From CF-118 sp035689345 (GTDB lineage Bacteria; Chloroflexota; Dormibacteria; Dormibacterales; Dormibacteraceae): a stretch of DNA of 64,000 nt. A program made the translations under genes and the position numbers. Under the pieces are notes generated by a model. The model worked only from the letters and a program-made list of their open reading frames with translations, was not told where the DNA came from and searched no databases. Shown here piece after piece: positions 33,708-41,370 of the stretch (positions within the stretch are counted from its first letter, which is position 1; the number at the start of each line of letters is the position of its first letter). Location of the stretch: the NCBI GenBank assembly GCA_035689345.1, contig DASSLR010000084.1, positions 27,801 to 91,800 of the forward strand, given 5' to 3'.

Positions 33708-35192
33708 TCAGCCGGGACAGACCGTGCCCGCCGGGGGCAGAACGAGGAACAACAGGTAGTTATTGGCTGCCGAGTCAATGCACGCCGAGTAGCCGTATGA
33801 GGTGTGCCCGCTGCCCTTGCGTGTGAGCAGGACCGATCCCGGAATGTCCTGGTTCGCCTGCTCGGCCTCTTGATATGAGGTGGCAGGGTCTCCGGTCGCT
33901 CCAATCAACAGGATCGGTGGCACATCGGAGGAGACGGATGGAACCTCGAGCCCTTTCGCGTCGACCGGCCAGAAAGCGCACCGCAGCGCCTGGTACTGAA
34001 CCATTGGACCGAACAATGGCGACGCCTTGATCAGGGCCGGCCCCGCCTGGTCGTAAGCAGTTATGTCGGCGGTCGGATGCAGGCCGTCCAGGCAGGTGGT
34101 CGCATCGAGAGCTCCATTGAACTCGCTGATGTACGTTCCGTCGTCGTTCCTGCCGTTGAAGTAGTCGGCCAGACCGAGCATAGGCGCGCCGTCTCCTGTG
34201 GCCAGCGCTGTCAACGCTTTGTCGAGGTCCGGCCACACGTCCACGAAATACACCGCGGCGACGAGCGCGGCCAGACCAAGTCCGCGCGTCAGATAGCGCC
34301 GGCCCACCGCGACTGGTTTTGCGTCAAGGCCGGCCATCGCGACCTCGATCCTCTGTTCGAAGTTTGTCGAAGGATGGTACGGACAGGTGCTTCGGTACGG
34401 ACAGTCATCGATGTACGCCCGCAGGCCGTCTTCAAATGCCTGGGCGTCGTACACGGCGTCGAATGGCGATGTTGCTGTGTTCAGCTCCGTCGTAAAGACG
34501 ACACCGTCGAGGACCATGGCGCGCACGCGTTTCGGATACAGGTGGGCGTACCACTGGCCGAGATACGTCCCGTACGAGAATCCCAGGTAGGTCAGCTTGC
34601 GGTCGCCGAGTGCAGCCCGGATTTGCTCCATGTCCTCGGCGGTGCTTTCCGAGTCCATGAATGGCAGCAGGTCGTGATCTTTCTGCCAACACGCGGAGGC
34701 GAAGTCCTTCTGTGCCTGGATGTAAGCCTGCTTTTCCTGCGGATCGTCGAGCACCGGATCGAGCGCGAACAGGTCGTCCAGCTGCGAACCTGTCAGGCAT
34801 TCCACAGGACTGCTGGAGCCCACACCGCGCGGATCCCACGACACGATGTCAAACCGCTTGTTCAACGTGGCGAAGTCGTCGCTCGCGTAGCGCAGGTAAT
34901 CGTTGCCGGACTCACCAGGTCCCCCAGGATTCATCAGCAGTGAACCGATGCGCCCTGACGGCTCGGTCGCCGGCTTGCGCAGGAGGGCAAGCGATATCTG
35001 CTTGCCGTTGTGGTTCGCGTAGTCGATCGGCACCATGAGCGTCGCGCATTGAAAGCCGCCGCCGCACGGCGACCAGGTCAATTGTTTGTGCGCGAACGAG
35101 CTGGGTGAATGCACCGCGCCCGGGAGCGGTGGCCGGCACGCGCTGACCACCAGCAGGACGAGCACCATGAACCCCGCGACCCAACCCGTCAC
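33708..35192 (-). CDS. Second secreted TAP/SlpD-like alpha/beta hydrolase lipoprotein
   Basis: A 494-residue homologue of the product of 30024-31490. The signal peptide ends at the lipobox VSAC (about 19). Shared blocks are SPCGGGFQCATLMVPIDYAN, MNPGGPGESGNDYLR, SWDPRGVGSSSP, the nucleophile elbow GFSYGTYLGQWYAHLYP, GATGDPATSYQ and GSGHTSYGYSAC. The two look like an old duplication separated by three genes. GTG 35192 has a TAGACT box nine bases upstream, the same hexamer as its paralogue. Probably extracytoplasmic peptide or ester cleavage. Confidence 0.87.
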   Translation of the reverse strand: MTGWVAGFMVLVLLVVSACRPPLPGAVHSPSSFAHKQLTWSPCGGGFQCATLMVPIDYANHNGKQISLALLRKPATEPSGRIGSLLMNPGGPGESGNDYLRYASDDFATLNKRFDIVSWDPRGVGSSSPVECLTGSQLDDLFALDPVLDDPQEKQAYIQAQKDFASACWQKDHDLLPFMDSESTAEDMEQIRAALGDRKLTYLGFSYGTYLGQWYAHLYPKRVRAMVLDGVVFTTELNTATSPFDAVYDAQAFEDGLRAYIDDCPYRSTCPYHPSTNFEQRIEVAMAGLDAKPVAVGRRYLTRGLGLAALVAAVYFVDVWPDLDKALTALATGDGAPMLGLADYFNGRNDDGTYISEFNGALDATTCLDGLHPTADITAYDQAGPALIKASPLFGPMVQYQALRCAFWPVDAKGLEVPSVSSDVPPILLIGATGDPATSYQEAEQANQDIPGSVLLTRKGSGHTSYGYSACIDSAANNYLLFLVLPPAGTVCPG

Positions 35193-35201
35193 CTGCAGCC
35201 G

Positions 35202-35207
35202 AGTCTA
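35202..35207 (-). promoter_or_regulatory. -10-like box of the second TAP-like hydrolase
   Basis: TAGACT on the minus strand, nine bases before GTG 35192. Confidence 0.45.
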
Positions 35208-35372
35208 AGGTGGACCGCCGTGCGGGTTCAAGGCACGCGTGCCTGACCAGTGACGGGTGCAATACTCCCCCGTCGCGAATGGGCCAGTTCTCCAACGACG
35301 GCCAGTGGTGATGGATGGTCGGTCCTGTGTGGCAACGTCTCAGTGCTGGAGGAGTGCTCGGCGGTCGGGGCA

Positions 35373-35400
35373 CAGCCGGGTCCAAACGCAGACCCGGCTG
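35373..35400 (-). terminator. Hairpin downstream of the four-helix membrane gene
   Basis: A perfect 9-bp stem, CAGCCGGGT with ACCCGGCTG, and a ten-base loop, 25 nt after the minus-strand gene ending at 35425. There is no T-run, so it is at best a weak intrinsic terminator. The rest of 35208-35424 shows nothing coding. Confidence 0.4.
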
Positions 35401-35424
35401 GTCCACCGATCACCACCTGGACAG

Positions 35425-35814
35425 TCAGGCTGTGGTCACATGCGCGGTCGGGGTGCGGCCTTCGACCGCGTGCCGGAACGTCGCGATGACCCAAAGCGCC
35501 GGGGTGACGATCATCAGGACGAGCAGGAATTGCGACGATCCTGAGATCAAACCGCCGACTATCGCAACGGCCATTGCGGCCACGACTACAAGCACCAAGA
35601 GAAGCCCATAGGGATCCGTCCAGTAGAACTTCTCACGCGGCGCGCCCAAGAGATGCGCGCCGAAGCCGAATACGGCGAGCGCGATGATGCCCTCGCGTAC
35701 GCCTCCGAGTAGTGGCCAGTTCCACCCCTGCATGACTGAAAGCGCCAGCGCCAAACCGACCAGAACGAGAGCCAGCGATAGCACGTCCTTCCAAGTGAGT
35801 CTCATCTGCTCCAC
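35425..35814 (-). CDS. Small four-helix membrane protein, paralogue of 24691-25116
   Basis: A 129-residue protein with four hydrophobic segments. LTWKDVLSLALVL, WNWPLLGGVREGIIALAVFG and FGAHLLGAP match the corresponding positions of the 24.7-kb protein, as does the C-terminal helix followed by FRHAVEGRT (IHHALETRP in the paralogue). GTG 35814 was chosen because AGGAGG is five bases upstream; GTG 35820 overlaps that Shine-Dalgarno and ATG 35805 is 14 bases away. Function unknown. A TAGGTT box lies about 20 nt upstream of the start. Confidence 0.68.
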   Translation of the reverse strand: MEQMRLTWKDVLSLALVLVGLALALSVMQGWNWPLLGGVREGIIALAVFGFGAHLLGAPREKFYWTDPYGLLLVLVVVAAMAVAIVGGLISGSSQFLLVLMIVTPALWVIATFRHAVEGRTPTAHVTTA

Positions 35815-35967
35815 AGACACCTCCTGCCCAACCTAGTGCCGGCCGTCTGCCGAAACCAGTGCCATTAGGCCTGGGAGGCCGCGGACACCAGTCACCGGAC
35901 CGGCGACCGTCTGCCCACAATGTCTTGCAACAGGCGTCCCTACCCGCTATGTCCTGAGGGACGCGAA

Positions 35968-36060
35968 TGGCGGGAAGGGAGGGATTCGAACCCTCGAGGG
36001 AGTTTCACACCCCCTACCCGCTTAGCAGGCGGGTGCTTTCGACCACTCAGCCACCTCCCC
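35968..36060 (-). tRNA. tRNA-Ser (anticodon GCU)
   Basis: A 93-nt class II tRNA on the minus strand with encoded CCA (35968-35970). Acceptor GGGGAGG pairs with CCTTCCC (one G-U). The anticodon loop CTGCTAA gives GCT. A long variable arm and T-loop GGTTCGAATCC are present. TAGAAT on the minus strand (36083-36088) is a likely -10 element, the same hexamer as before tRNA-Ser(UGA). Confidence 0.96.
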
Positions 36061-36122
36061 GTCGAATCGGGGTCGCGAATCGATTCTATCCATCCTCACC
36101 TGCTCTCCATACTTAGGGTCCG

Positions 36123-38366
36123 ATGGAGGCACCAGGAGGCCCCGGGGCGCCGCCGATGTGGGGCCCCGGTCGGAAGATGGCCTTCGGTGCGGCCCCGGGC
36201 CCGCGCAGCAAGGTCTGGTACACGCTCGCTGAAGGCAGCCTCAGCGAGGTCTTCTTTCCAACGCTGGATCGCGTGGCTCTGCACGAGCTGCGCTTCTTCG
36301 CATCTGCTCCGGGCGCGCCACCCGTCGATGACGCGAGTGATGGGCAGCACCGCATCAGCTGGCTCAGCCCCGGCGTGCCGGCCTTCAACGTCGAGAGCAC
36401 GCACCACGAGTACCGGCTGACAAAAGAATTCATCTCGGACCCGGACGAGAACGCGATGATCGTGTCCGGGACGTTCACGCCGGAGCTGCCCGATGTCCGC
36501 CTGTTCATGCAGGCGTCCGCGCACTGGTCGCCGGGAACCGAAGGCAATTTCGCCGAGGTTCTCGACACCCATCCGCCGGCGTTGCTCATGCGCCAGCAGG
36601 ATGTTTGGATCTGCGTGGTCGGGCCTTTCAGCCGGGCCACCTGCGGCTATTACCGCAGCTCCGACGTCCACGTCGAGCTGCACGACGCCGACGGCCACAT
36701 CACCCAGACCTACGACCGCGCCGGCCCGGGCAACGTCACAGTCGGTGCGGAGCTTGGAGTGCGCTCCGGCGCATTTCAGCTGGCGATCGGTTTTGCGCAT
36801 TCGCGCTCCGATGCCGAAGAGGTCGCGCGCCATGTGTTGCAGAAGGGGGCCGGCACGCTGCGCACCGCATTCGCGCGCGCCTGGCAGATGACGCCGGATC
36901 TGCCGGCTGCCCTGGCCAAGGTGAGCGGCGATGACGGCGTCCTGGCCAAAGCGTCGCTTGCCGTGCTGCGGTGCCTGGAGGACAAGACCCGCCCCGGCGC
37001 CTTCGTCGCGTCACCCAGCGCGCCGTGGGGCGAGACGAACCACGACGGCAACCACGTGTACCACCTGGTCTGGCCACGTGACATGTGTCGCATCGCGACC
37101 GCGCTGCTCGATGCGGGTGATCCCGGTGCCGCGCTGCGCGCGTTCCGCCACCTGCAGTCGCGCCAGCGCCCGGACGGCGCGTGGTTCCAGAACTGGGCCG
37201 TCGACGGAAGTCCCCACTGGACCTCGACCGAGCTCGATCAGGTCGCCCTGCCGATCCTGCTGGCGTGGCGGCTGGGCGTGGCCGGCTGCCTCGACCACGA
37301 CCCCTACCCCACGATGGTGCGGCCGGCCGCGCAGTTCATCATCCGCGAGGGCCCACTCACGCAGCTGGACAGGTGGGAGGACCTCGGCGGTCTGTCGCCC
37401 TCGACTCTGGCGGCGTGCATCGCGGCCCTGATCGCCGCCTCGGAATTCGCGCAAGACGTGGGCGAGCACCTCGCCGCCGCGCACCTCCGCGCCGTCGCCG
37501 ACTACTGGAACGACCGCGTCGAGGCATGGTGCAGCACGGTCGCCGGCCAGTACCTGCGGCTCGCGGCGGATCCCGACAGGCGGCCGGCCGAGGGCGCGGT
37601 GGCCCCGGAATTCCTCGAGCTGGTCCGCTACGGGCTGCGCCGGCCGAAGGACGAACGAATCCTGCGCAGCCTCGAGGGCGTGGACAGCAAGCTCAAGAAG
37701 AGCGTGCCGGGGGGTCCGTCATGGCGCCGTTACGTCGGCGATCGTTACGGCGAGCACGACGACGGAACGCCGTGGGACGGTGACGGCCGCGGCCGCCTGT
37801 GGCCGGTCCTGACTGCCGAGCGCGCGCGTCACTTCTTTTCCATGGGGCTGCCCGCCGCGGAGCTGGTGCGGACGATGGAGTCATTTGCGGGCCCAGGCCT
37901 GATGCTGCCCGAGCAGATCTGGGACGGTTCAGACATTCCCGCGCGCGGGCTCGCCTTCGGGCGGGCCAACGGTTCGTCTTCGCCGCTGGGGTGGGCGCAC
38001 GCCGAGTACCTGCAGCTGCTGGCGATGGTGGCGCTGAGCGGATTCCCCGACGTCGTGCTGCCCGCGCGCCGGCGCTACACAGAGGTGCCGCCACATGACC
38101 CCGCGTTCGTGTGGTCGCACAAGCACCAGGTCACGCGGCTCGTGGCAGGGCGGCGCTTCAAGGTGCAGCTGCCTCGACCTGGATCCGTTCACTTCACGTT
38201 CGACGACTGGGCGACGCATGGCGACGTCGAAGCCGTCGACACGACCCTTGGCGTGTGGGTCGCGGACGTGCCGACTCAGAACGTCACGGCCGGCGCGACC
38301 TTTCAGTGGACCGCGCACTACGGCACGGGCTGGGAGGGTCAGAACTTCTCCGTGACCGTGGTTTAG
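36123..38366 (+). CDS. GH15 glucoamylase-like glucan 1,4-alpha-glucosidase
   Basis: Releases glucose from the ends of alpha-glucans. The 747-residue protein has an N-terminal beta-sandwich domain (about 15-260) typical of bacterial glucoamylases. The (alpha/alpha)6 barrel contains VYHLVWPRDMCR (about 312), the general-acid region LTQLDRWEDLGGLSPST (about 412-428) and the general-base region MLPEQIWDG (about 594). A C-terminal domain of about 90 residues ends the protein. No signal peptide, so it probably acts on internal glycogen or maltodextrins, in line with the glycogen locus at 57-64 kb. A strong palindromic terminator follows 93 nt after the stop. Confidence 0.92.
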   Translation: MEAPGGPGAPPMWGPGRKMAFGAAPGPRSKVWYTLAEGSLSEVFFPTLDRVALHELRFFASAPGAPPVDDASDGQHRISWLSPGVPAFNVESTHHEYRLTKEFISDPDENAMIVSGTFTPELPDVRLFMQASAHWSPGTEGNFAEVLDTHPPALLMRQQDVWICVVGPFSRATCGYYRSSDVHVELHDADGHITQTYDRAGPGNVTVGAELGVRSGAFQLAIGFAHSRSDAEEVARHVLQKGAGTLRTAFARAWQMTPDLPAALAKVSGDDGVLAKASLAVLRCLEDKTRPGAFVASPSAPWGETNHDGNHVYHLVWPRDMCRIATALLDAGDPGAALRAFRHLQSRQRPDGAWFQNWAVDGSPHWTSTELDQVALPILLAWRLGVAGCLDHDPYPTMVRPAAQFIIREGPLTQLDRWEDLGGLSPSTLAACIAALIAASEFAQDVGEHLAAAHLRAVADYWNDRVEAWCSTVAGQYLRLAADPDRRPAEGAVAPEFLELVRYGLRRPKDERILRSLEGVDSKLKKSVPGGPSWRRYVGDRYGEHDDGTPWDGDGRGRLWPVLTAERARHFFSMGLPAAELVRTMESFAGPGLMLPEQIWDGSDIPARGLAFGRANGSSSPLGWAHAEYLQLLAMVALSGFPDVVLPARRRYTEVPPHDPAFVWSHKHQVTRLVAGRRFKVQLPRPGSVHFTFDDWATHGDVEAVDTTLGVWVADVPTQNVTAGATFQWTAHYGTGWEGQNFSVTVV

Positions 38367-38387
38367 GTAGACGAGCGTCGCAGGGTT

Positions 38388-38406
38388 GGCTCGGCTTTGC
38401 CGAGCC
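38388..38406. terminator. Small perfect hairpin after the GH15 gene
   Basis: GGCTCGGC-TTT-GCCGAGCC, an 8-bp stem with a three-base loop, 22 nt after the GH15 stop. No T-run follows; it may help the stronger terminator at 38459. Confidence 0.4.
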
Positions 38407-38458
38407 ATGACTCCGCATCGCAGTCAGGTGCGCAGGCGTCGCGAGGCGGGGGGTTCAC

Positions 38459-38484
38459 CACAAGGGGGGCGTGCCCCCCTTGTG
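38459..38484. terminator. Bidirectional terminator between convergent genes
   Basis: A 12-bp perfect stem: CACAAGGGGGGC pairs with GCCCCCCTTGTG around a two-base centre. It is followed by CTTTCT on the plus strand. It sits 5 nt beyond the stop of the minus-strand gene at 38489 and 93 nt beyond the GH15 stop, so it can serve both. Confidence 0.75.
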
Positions 38485-38488
38485 CTTT

Positions 38489-39376
38489 CTAGCGCTCCTC
38501 GGGAGGCTCCAGGTCGTTGAGCCGCAGCTCGCTGCCGGCGTCCTCGTCGAACTGGCTGTGCAGCTCGCCGCAGTCGGCGCACCGGTAGAACTCGCCGACG
38601 AATCCCTTGTGCCACACGGCGTAGCTCACGACCCCCGGCTCCTCGACCAGGATCTCCTGCTCGAGCCGGTAGATGACCTGCTCCCATCCGCCGGCCTCGA
38701 TCTCCGGATCGAGCACGACGACGCAGTAAGGGTGCGGCTCGCCCCACACCATCGTCACCTCGCCGCGACGCTCGTCCTCCGCGTTGACGATCGACCAGGC
38801 CTCGGCCTGCTGGCCACGCGTGCTGCGGACCAGCCGCAGGCTCGTCCAGAAACGTTCCGCCGATTCGCGCTCGGCTTTGTCGTGCTCGGCCTGCGCCTCC
38901 TGGAAGGCGCTCCACATGCGCAGGAGGTGATTGCGGAACCGGTGATAGGTCGGCAGCAGCTTCGGCTGCTGCTTGGGTGAGCCGACGAGCTGCTCGAACG
39001 CGTGCTCGAACGCCGCCTCCACGCGCTCCTGGCGGTCGGTGACGTCGGGCGCCCAGCCCTCGTCCTCGGAGAGCCGCATGCTCTCGTTCAACACCACCTC
39101 GAAATCGAGCCAGTCGTCGCCGAACTCGGGCACGAAGACGCTTTCCACCAGGTCGGCCAGGCGGTGTTCCTCGAGCAGCGCCGGCGTCACCTTGCCGCGC
39201 GCGTCCGGCCAGCCCTTCCAGCCCATAACGTTGTGGATCCAGTAGTCGAAGATCGTGACCGCGTACTGCAGCGCCGCGGGCGAGCTCCAGATGTCGGCCG
39301 GCCAGGTGCGCTTGCCGGTCCGGACCTTGTTGTAGAGGGCGATGACCTGCTCTTCGTCGAGGTACTCGGTCTCCAT
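38489..39376 (-). CDS. Hypothetical protein with C-terminal CxxC
   Basis: A 295-residue soluble protein that I do not recognise. It starts METEYLDEEQVIALYNKV and is rich in Trp and acidic residues. Residues about 120-200 are helical with high charge (FEHAFEQLVG... FQEAQAEHDKAERESAERFW). Near the C-terminus EFYRCADCGELHSQF has a CxxC that could be half of a zinc site or a redox pair. It is a stand-alone gene between a terminator and a 186-nt palindrome. A TAGACT lies 11 bases before the ATG, with AGGGGG in between. Confidence 0.65.
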   Translation of the reverse strand: METEYLDEEQVIALYNKVRTGKRTWPADIWSSPAALQYAVTIFDYWIHNVMGWKGWPDARGKVTPALLEEHRLADLVESVFVPEFGDDWLDFEVVLNESMRLSEDEGWAPDVTDRQERVEAAFEHAFEQLVGSPKQQPKLLPTYHRFRNHLLRMWSAFQEAQAEHDKAERESAERFWTSLRLVRSTRGQQAEAWSIVNAEDERRGEVTMVWGEPHPYCVVVLDPEIEAGGWEQVIYRLEQEILVEEPGVVSYAVWHKGFVGEFYRCADCGELHSQFDEDAGSELRLNDLEPPEER

Positions 39377-39390
39377 AGGTGCCCCCTAGT

Positions 39391-39576
39391 CTAGAGTCGG
39401 CCTCGGCGACCCTCGGCGGAGCTGCGACGCCCATGCGGCCCATCTGCGTTGTTGCGGTCTGCGCTCCTCGCTCACGCATCAACGGATGCGCTCGCTGCGG
39501 TGCTCGACGCGCGCCTGGCATCTGGGCCGCCTGGATCGCCGCATCTCTCGCCGCGGGCGCCGAGGGCCGACTCTAG
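39391..39576. repeat. 186-nt imperfect palindrome (long hairpin or MITE-like element)
   Basis: The ends are inverted copies: CTAGAGTCGGCC-TCGGCG at the left and the complement of CTAGAGTCGGCCCTCGGCG at the right. The similarity continues inward for about 85 nt on each arm (for example GCGGCCCATCTGC against GCGGCCCAGATGC, and CGCTCACGCATC against GCGAGCGCATC), with a short centre AAC near 39481. The whole stretch could fold into one long interrupted stem. No target-site duplication or open frame of interest is seen. It fills most of the gap between the divergent hypothetical gene and the MoeB-like gene. Confidence 0.65.
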
Positions 39577-39599
39577 GAATACCCGCGAATACGCCCCGG

Positions 39600-39605
39600 T
39601 ATATT
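39600..39605 (+). promoter_or_regulatory. -10-like box of the MoeB-like gene
   Basis: TATATT, ten bases before ATG 39616; the same hexamer precedes argC. Confidence 0.45.
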
Positions 39606-39615
39606 GGGTTGTTCC

Positions 39616-40461
39616 ATGGGACCCGCCAGGGGCTTCACGCCCGATCAAGTCGCGCGCTACGCCCGGCATTTGATCCTGCCCGAGGTGGGCGGCGCGGGCC
39701 AGCGCAAGCTCCTTTCCTCGAGCGTCCTGCTCATCGGCGCCGGCGGCCTCGGCTCGCCCGCCGCCATGTACCTGACCGCCGCCGGCGTGGGCAAGATCGG
39801 GATCGTCGACTTCGACACGGTCGACGCGTCCAACCTCCAGCGCCAGCTGCTGCACGGCATCAACGACGTGGGGCGGGCCAAGGTCGACTCCGCGGCCAAG
39901 ACGCTGCGCAACCTCAACCCCGATGTCGAGGTCGTGCCCATTCGCGAGCACCTCAACTCCGACACGGCGATGAGGATCTTCGAGCCGTACGACATCATCG
40001 TCGACGGCACGGACAACTTCCCAACGCGGTACCTGGCCAACGACGCAGCGCACTTCCTCGGCAAGCCGCTCGTGCACGGGAGCATCTTCCGTTTCGAGGG
40101 GCGATTGGCGCTCTTCGACTCGTCCCACGGCACGGGCTGCTACCGCTGCCTGTTCCCTGAACCTCCGCCTCCCGGCTCCGTGCAGAGCTGCGCCGAGGCC
40201 GGTGTGTTCGGCGTGCTGCCCGGGATCATCGGCAGCATGATGGCTTTCGAGACGATCAAGTACCTGCTGCACATCGGCAAGCCGATGATCGGGCGCTACC
40301 TGCTGTTCGAGGGTGAGGACATGTCGTTCCGCGAGCTGAAGCTGCGCCGCAACAAGGCCTGCCCGCTCTGCGGCGAGAACCCCACCGTCCACGGGCTCAT
40401 CGACTACGAGGCCTGGTGTGGGGTGCCGGCCATGGAGCCTTCCGAGGCAGCAGCCTCTTAA
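39616..40461 (+). CDS. MoeB/ThiF-family adenylyltransferase
   Basis: Activates the C-terminus of a ubiquitin-like sulfur carrier (MoaD or ThiS type) by adenylation. The 281-residue protein has YARHLILPEVGGAGQRKL, the nucleotide-binding LLIGAGGLGSPAAMYLTAAG (about 39-58), and DGTDNFPTRYLANDA. CYRCLFPEPPPPGSVQSC includes a CxxC zinc pair and a following Cys, and CPLCGENP near the end supplies the second zinc pair. No rhodanese domain is fused. ATG 39616; a TTG four codons earlier (39604) lies too close to the TATATT box. Cofactor versus thiamine role is not decidable from here. Confidence 0.88.
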   Translation: MGPARGFTPDQVARYARHLILPEVGGAGQRKLLSSSVLLIGAGGLGSPAAMYLTAAGVGKIGIVDFDTVDASNLQRQLLHGINDVGRAKVDSAAKTLRNLNPDVEVVPIREHLNSDTAMRIFEPYDIIVDGTDNFPTRYLANDAAHFLGKPLVHGSIFRFEGRLALFDSSHGTGCYRCLFPEPPPPGSVQSCAEAGVFGVLPGIIGSMMAFETIKYLLHIGKPMIGRYLLFEGEDMSFRELKLRRNKACPLCGENPTVHGLIDYEAWCGVPAMEPSEAAAS

Positions 40462-40468
40462 ACGGGGT

Positions 40469-40506
40469 CCCCGCGAACGCACGCCGCAGGCTCTGCGTTC
40501 GTGGGG
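40469..40506 (+). terminator. Strong hairpin terminator after the MoeB-like gene
   Basis: CCCCGCGAACGCA pairs with TGCGTTCGTGGGG (13 bp, one G-U) around a 12-base loop, then TTTAGCT. It starts 7 nt after the stop codon and ends 21 nt before larE. Confidence 0.65.
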
Positions 40507-40512
40507 TTTAGC

Positions 40513-40518
40513 TAATCT
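40513..40518 (+). promoter_or_regulatory. -10-like box of larE
   Basis: TAATCT, nine bases before ATG 40528, directly after the terminator hairpin. Confidence 0.45.
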
Positions 40519-40527
40519 TCGGGCTGG

Positions 40528-41370
40528 ATGATCCAGCTCGATCGGTTCGACGCAGGCAAGCTCGATGACGCGCGCGCGGTCGTGCGTGACCTGGGCTCTG
40601 TGCTCGTTGCGTTCTCGGGTGGAGTCGATTCGACACTGCTGCTGAAGCTCGCCCTCGACGAGCTGGGCGAGCGCACGGTCGCGGTGCTGGCGAATTCTCC
40701 GGCTTACCCGGAGGAGGAGCAGGTGCAGGCGCGCGCGATGGCGCACACGCTCGGAGCGCGACTGATCGAGGTCGACACGCACGAGCTCGAGCTCGAGGAG
40801 TACACGCGCAACAACCCCGACCGGTGCTTCCACTGCAAGGAAGAGCTCTTCGCAACGCTTGAGCCCGTTCGCGTCGAGTTCGGGCTGGATCACATCGCGT
40901 ACGGCGCGACCGCCGATGACGCCGGCGACCACCGGCCCGGACACGGGTCGGCGGTGCGGCGCGGCGTGAGGTTTCCGCTGCTCGAGGCGGGGATGAGCAA
41001 AGCCGACATCCGCGCCGCGGCGCGCTCGCTCGGGCTCGCGAACTGGAACAAGCCGTCCTTCGCGTGCCTCTCTTCGCGCATCCCTCACGGCACCGAGGTG
41101 ACGGTCGATGCGTTGCGGCGCATCGAAGCGGCCGAACGCGTGATCAAGTCGCTCGGACTGCGCCAGGTGCGCGTGCGCGACCACGGTGATGTGGCGCGGA
41201 TCGAGGTCGAGCCGGACGAGATGGCGCTCCTGCTTGCGAATCGCGAACGCGTGGTCGAGGGGCTGCAGGACTCCGGCTACAAGTTCGTCTCGCTCGACCT
41301 CGAGGGCTACGCGACCGGCAGCCTCAACCGCACCTGGAAGCCGACATCGCGGACATCGTCCTCGCGCTAG
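40528..41370 (+). CDS. larE: LarE-family ATP-dependent sulfur transferase
   Basis: An N-type PP-loop enzyme that in lactate racemase maturation adenylates and then thiolates the pincer-nucleotide precursor. The 280-residue protein has the P-loop VAFSGGVDSTLLLKLALDEL (about 28-47), DRCFHCKEELF (about 98) and KPSFACLSSRIPHGTEVT (about 175-192), with the Cys corresponding to the sacrificial cysteine of Lactobacillus LarE. No larA, larB or larC is seen here, so the assignment rests on sequence alone. The 3' end overlaps the deduced glpK start by about 25 nt. Confidence 0.87.
   Translation: MIQLDRFDAGKLDDARAVVRDLGSVLVAFSGGVDSTLLLKLALDELGERTVAVLANSPAYPEEEQVQARAMAHTLGARLIEVDTHELELEEYTRNNPDRCFHCKEELFATLEPVRVEFGLDHIAYGATADDAGDHRPGHGSAVRRGVRFPLLEAGMSKADIRAAARSLGLANWNKPSFACLSSRIPHGTEVTVDALRRIEAAERVIKSLGLRQVRVRDHGDVARIEVEPDEMALLLANRERVVEGLQDSGYKFVSLDLEGYATGSLNRTWKPTSRTSSSR

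Noticed and set aside
40469..40506. Hairpin after the MoeB-like gene considered as a fourth copy of the repeated element
   Set aside because: It lacks TGGGTTG and the GGGGGAGGG loop; a simple terminator explains it.
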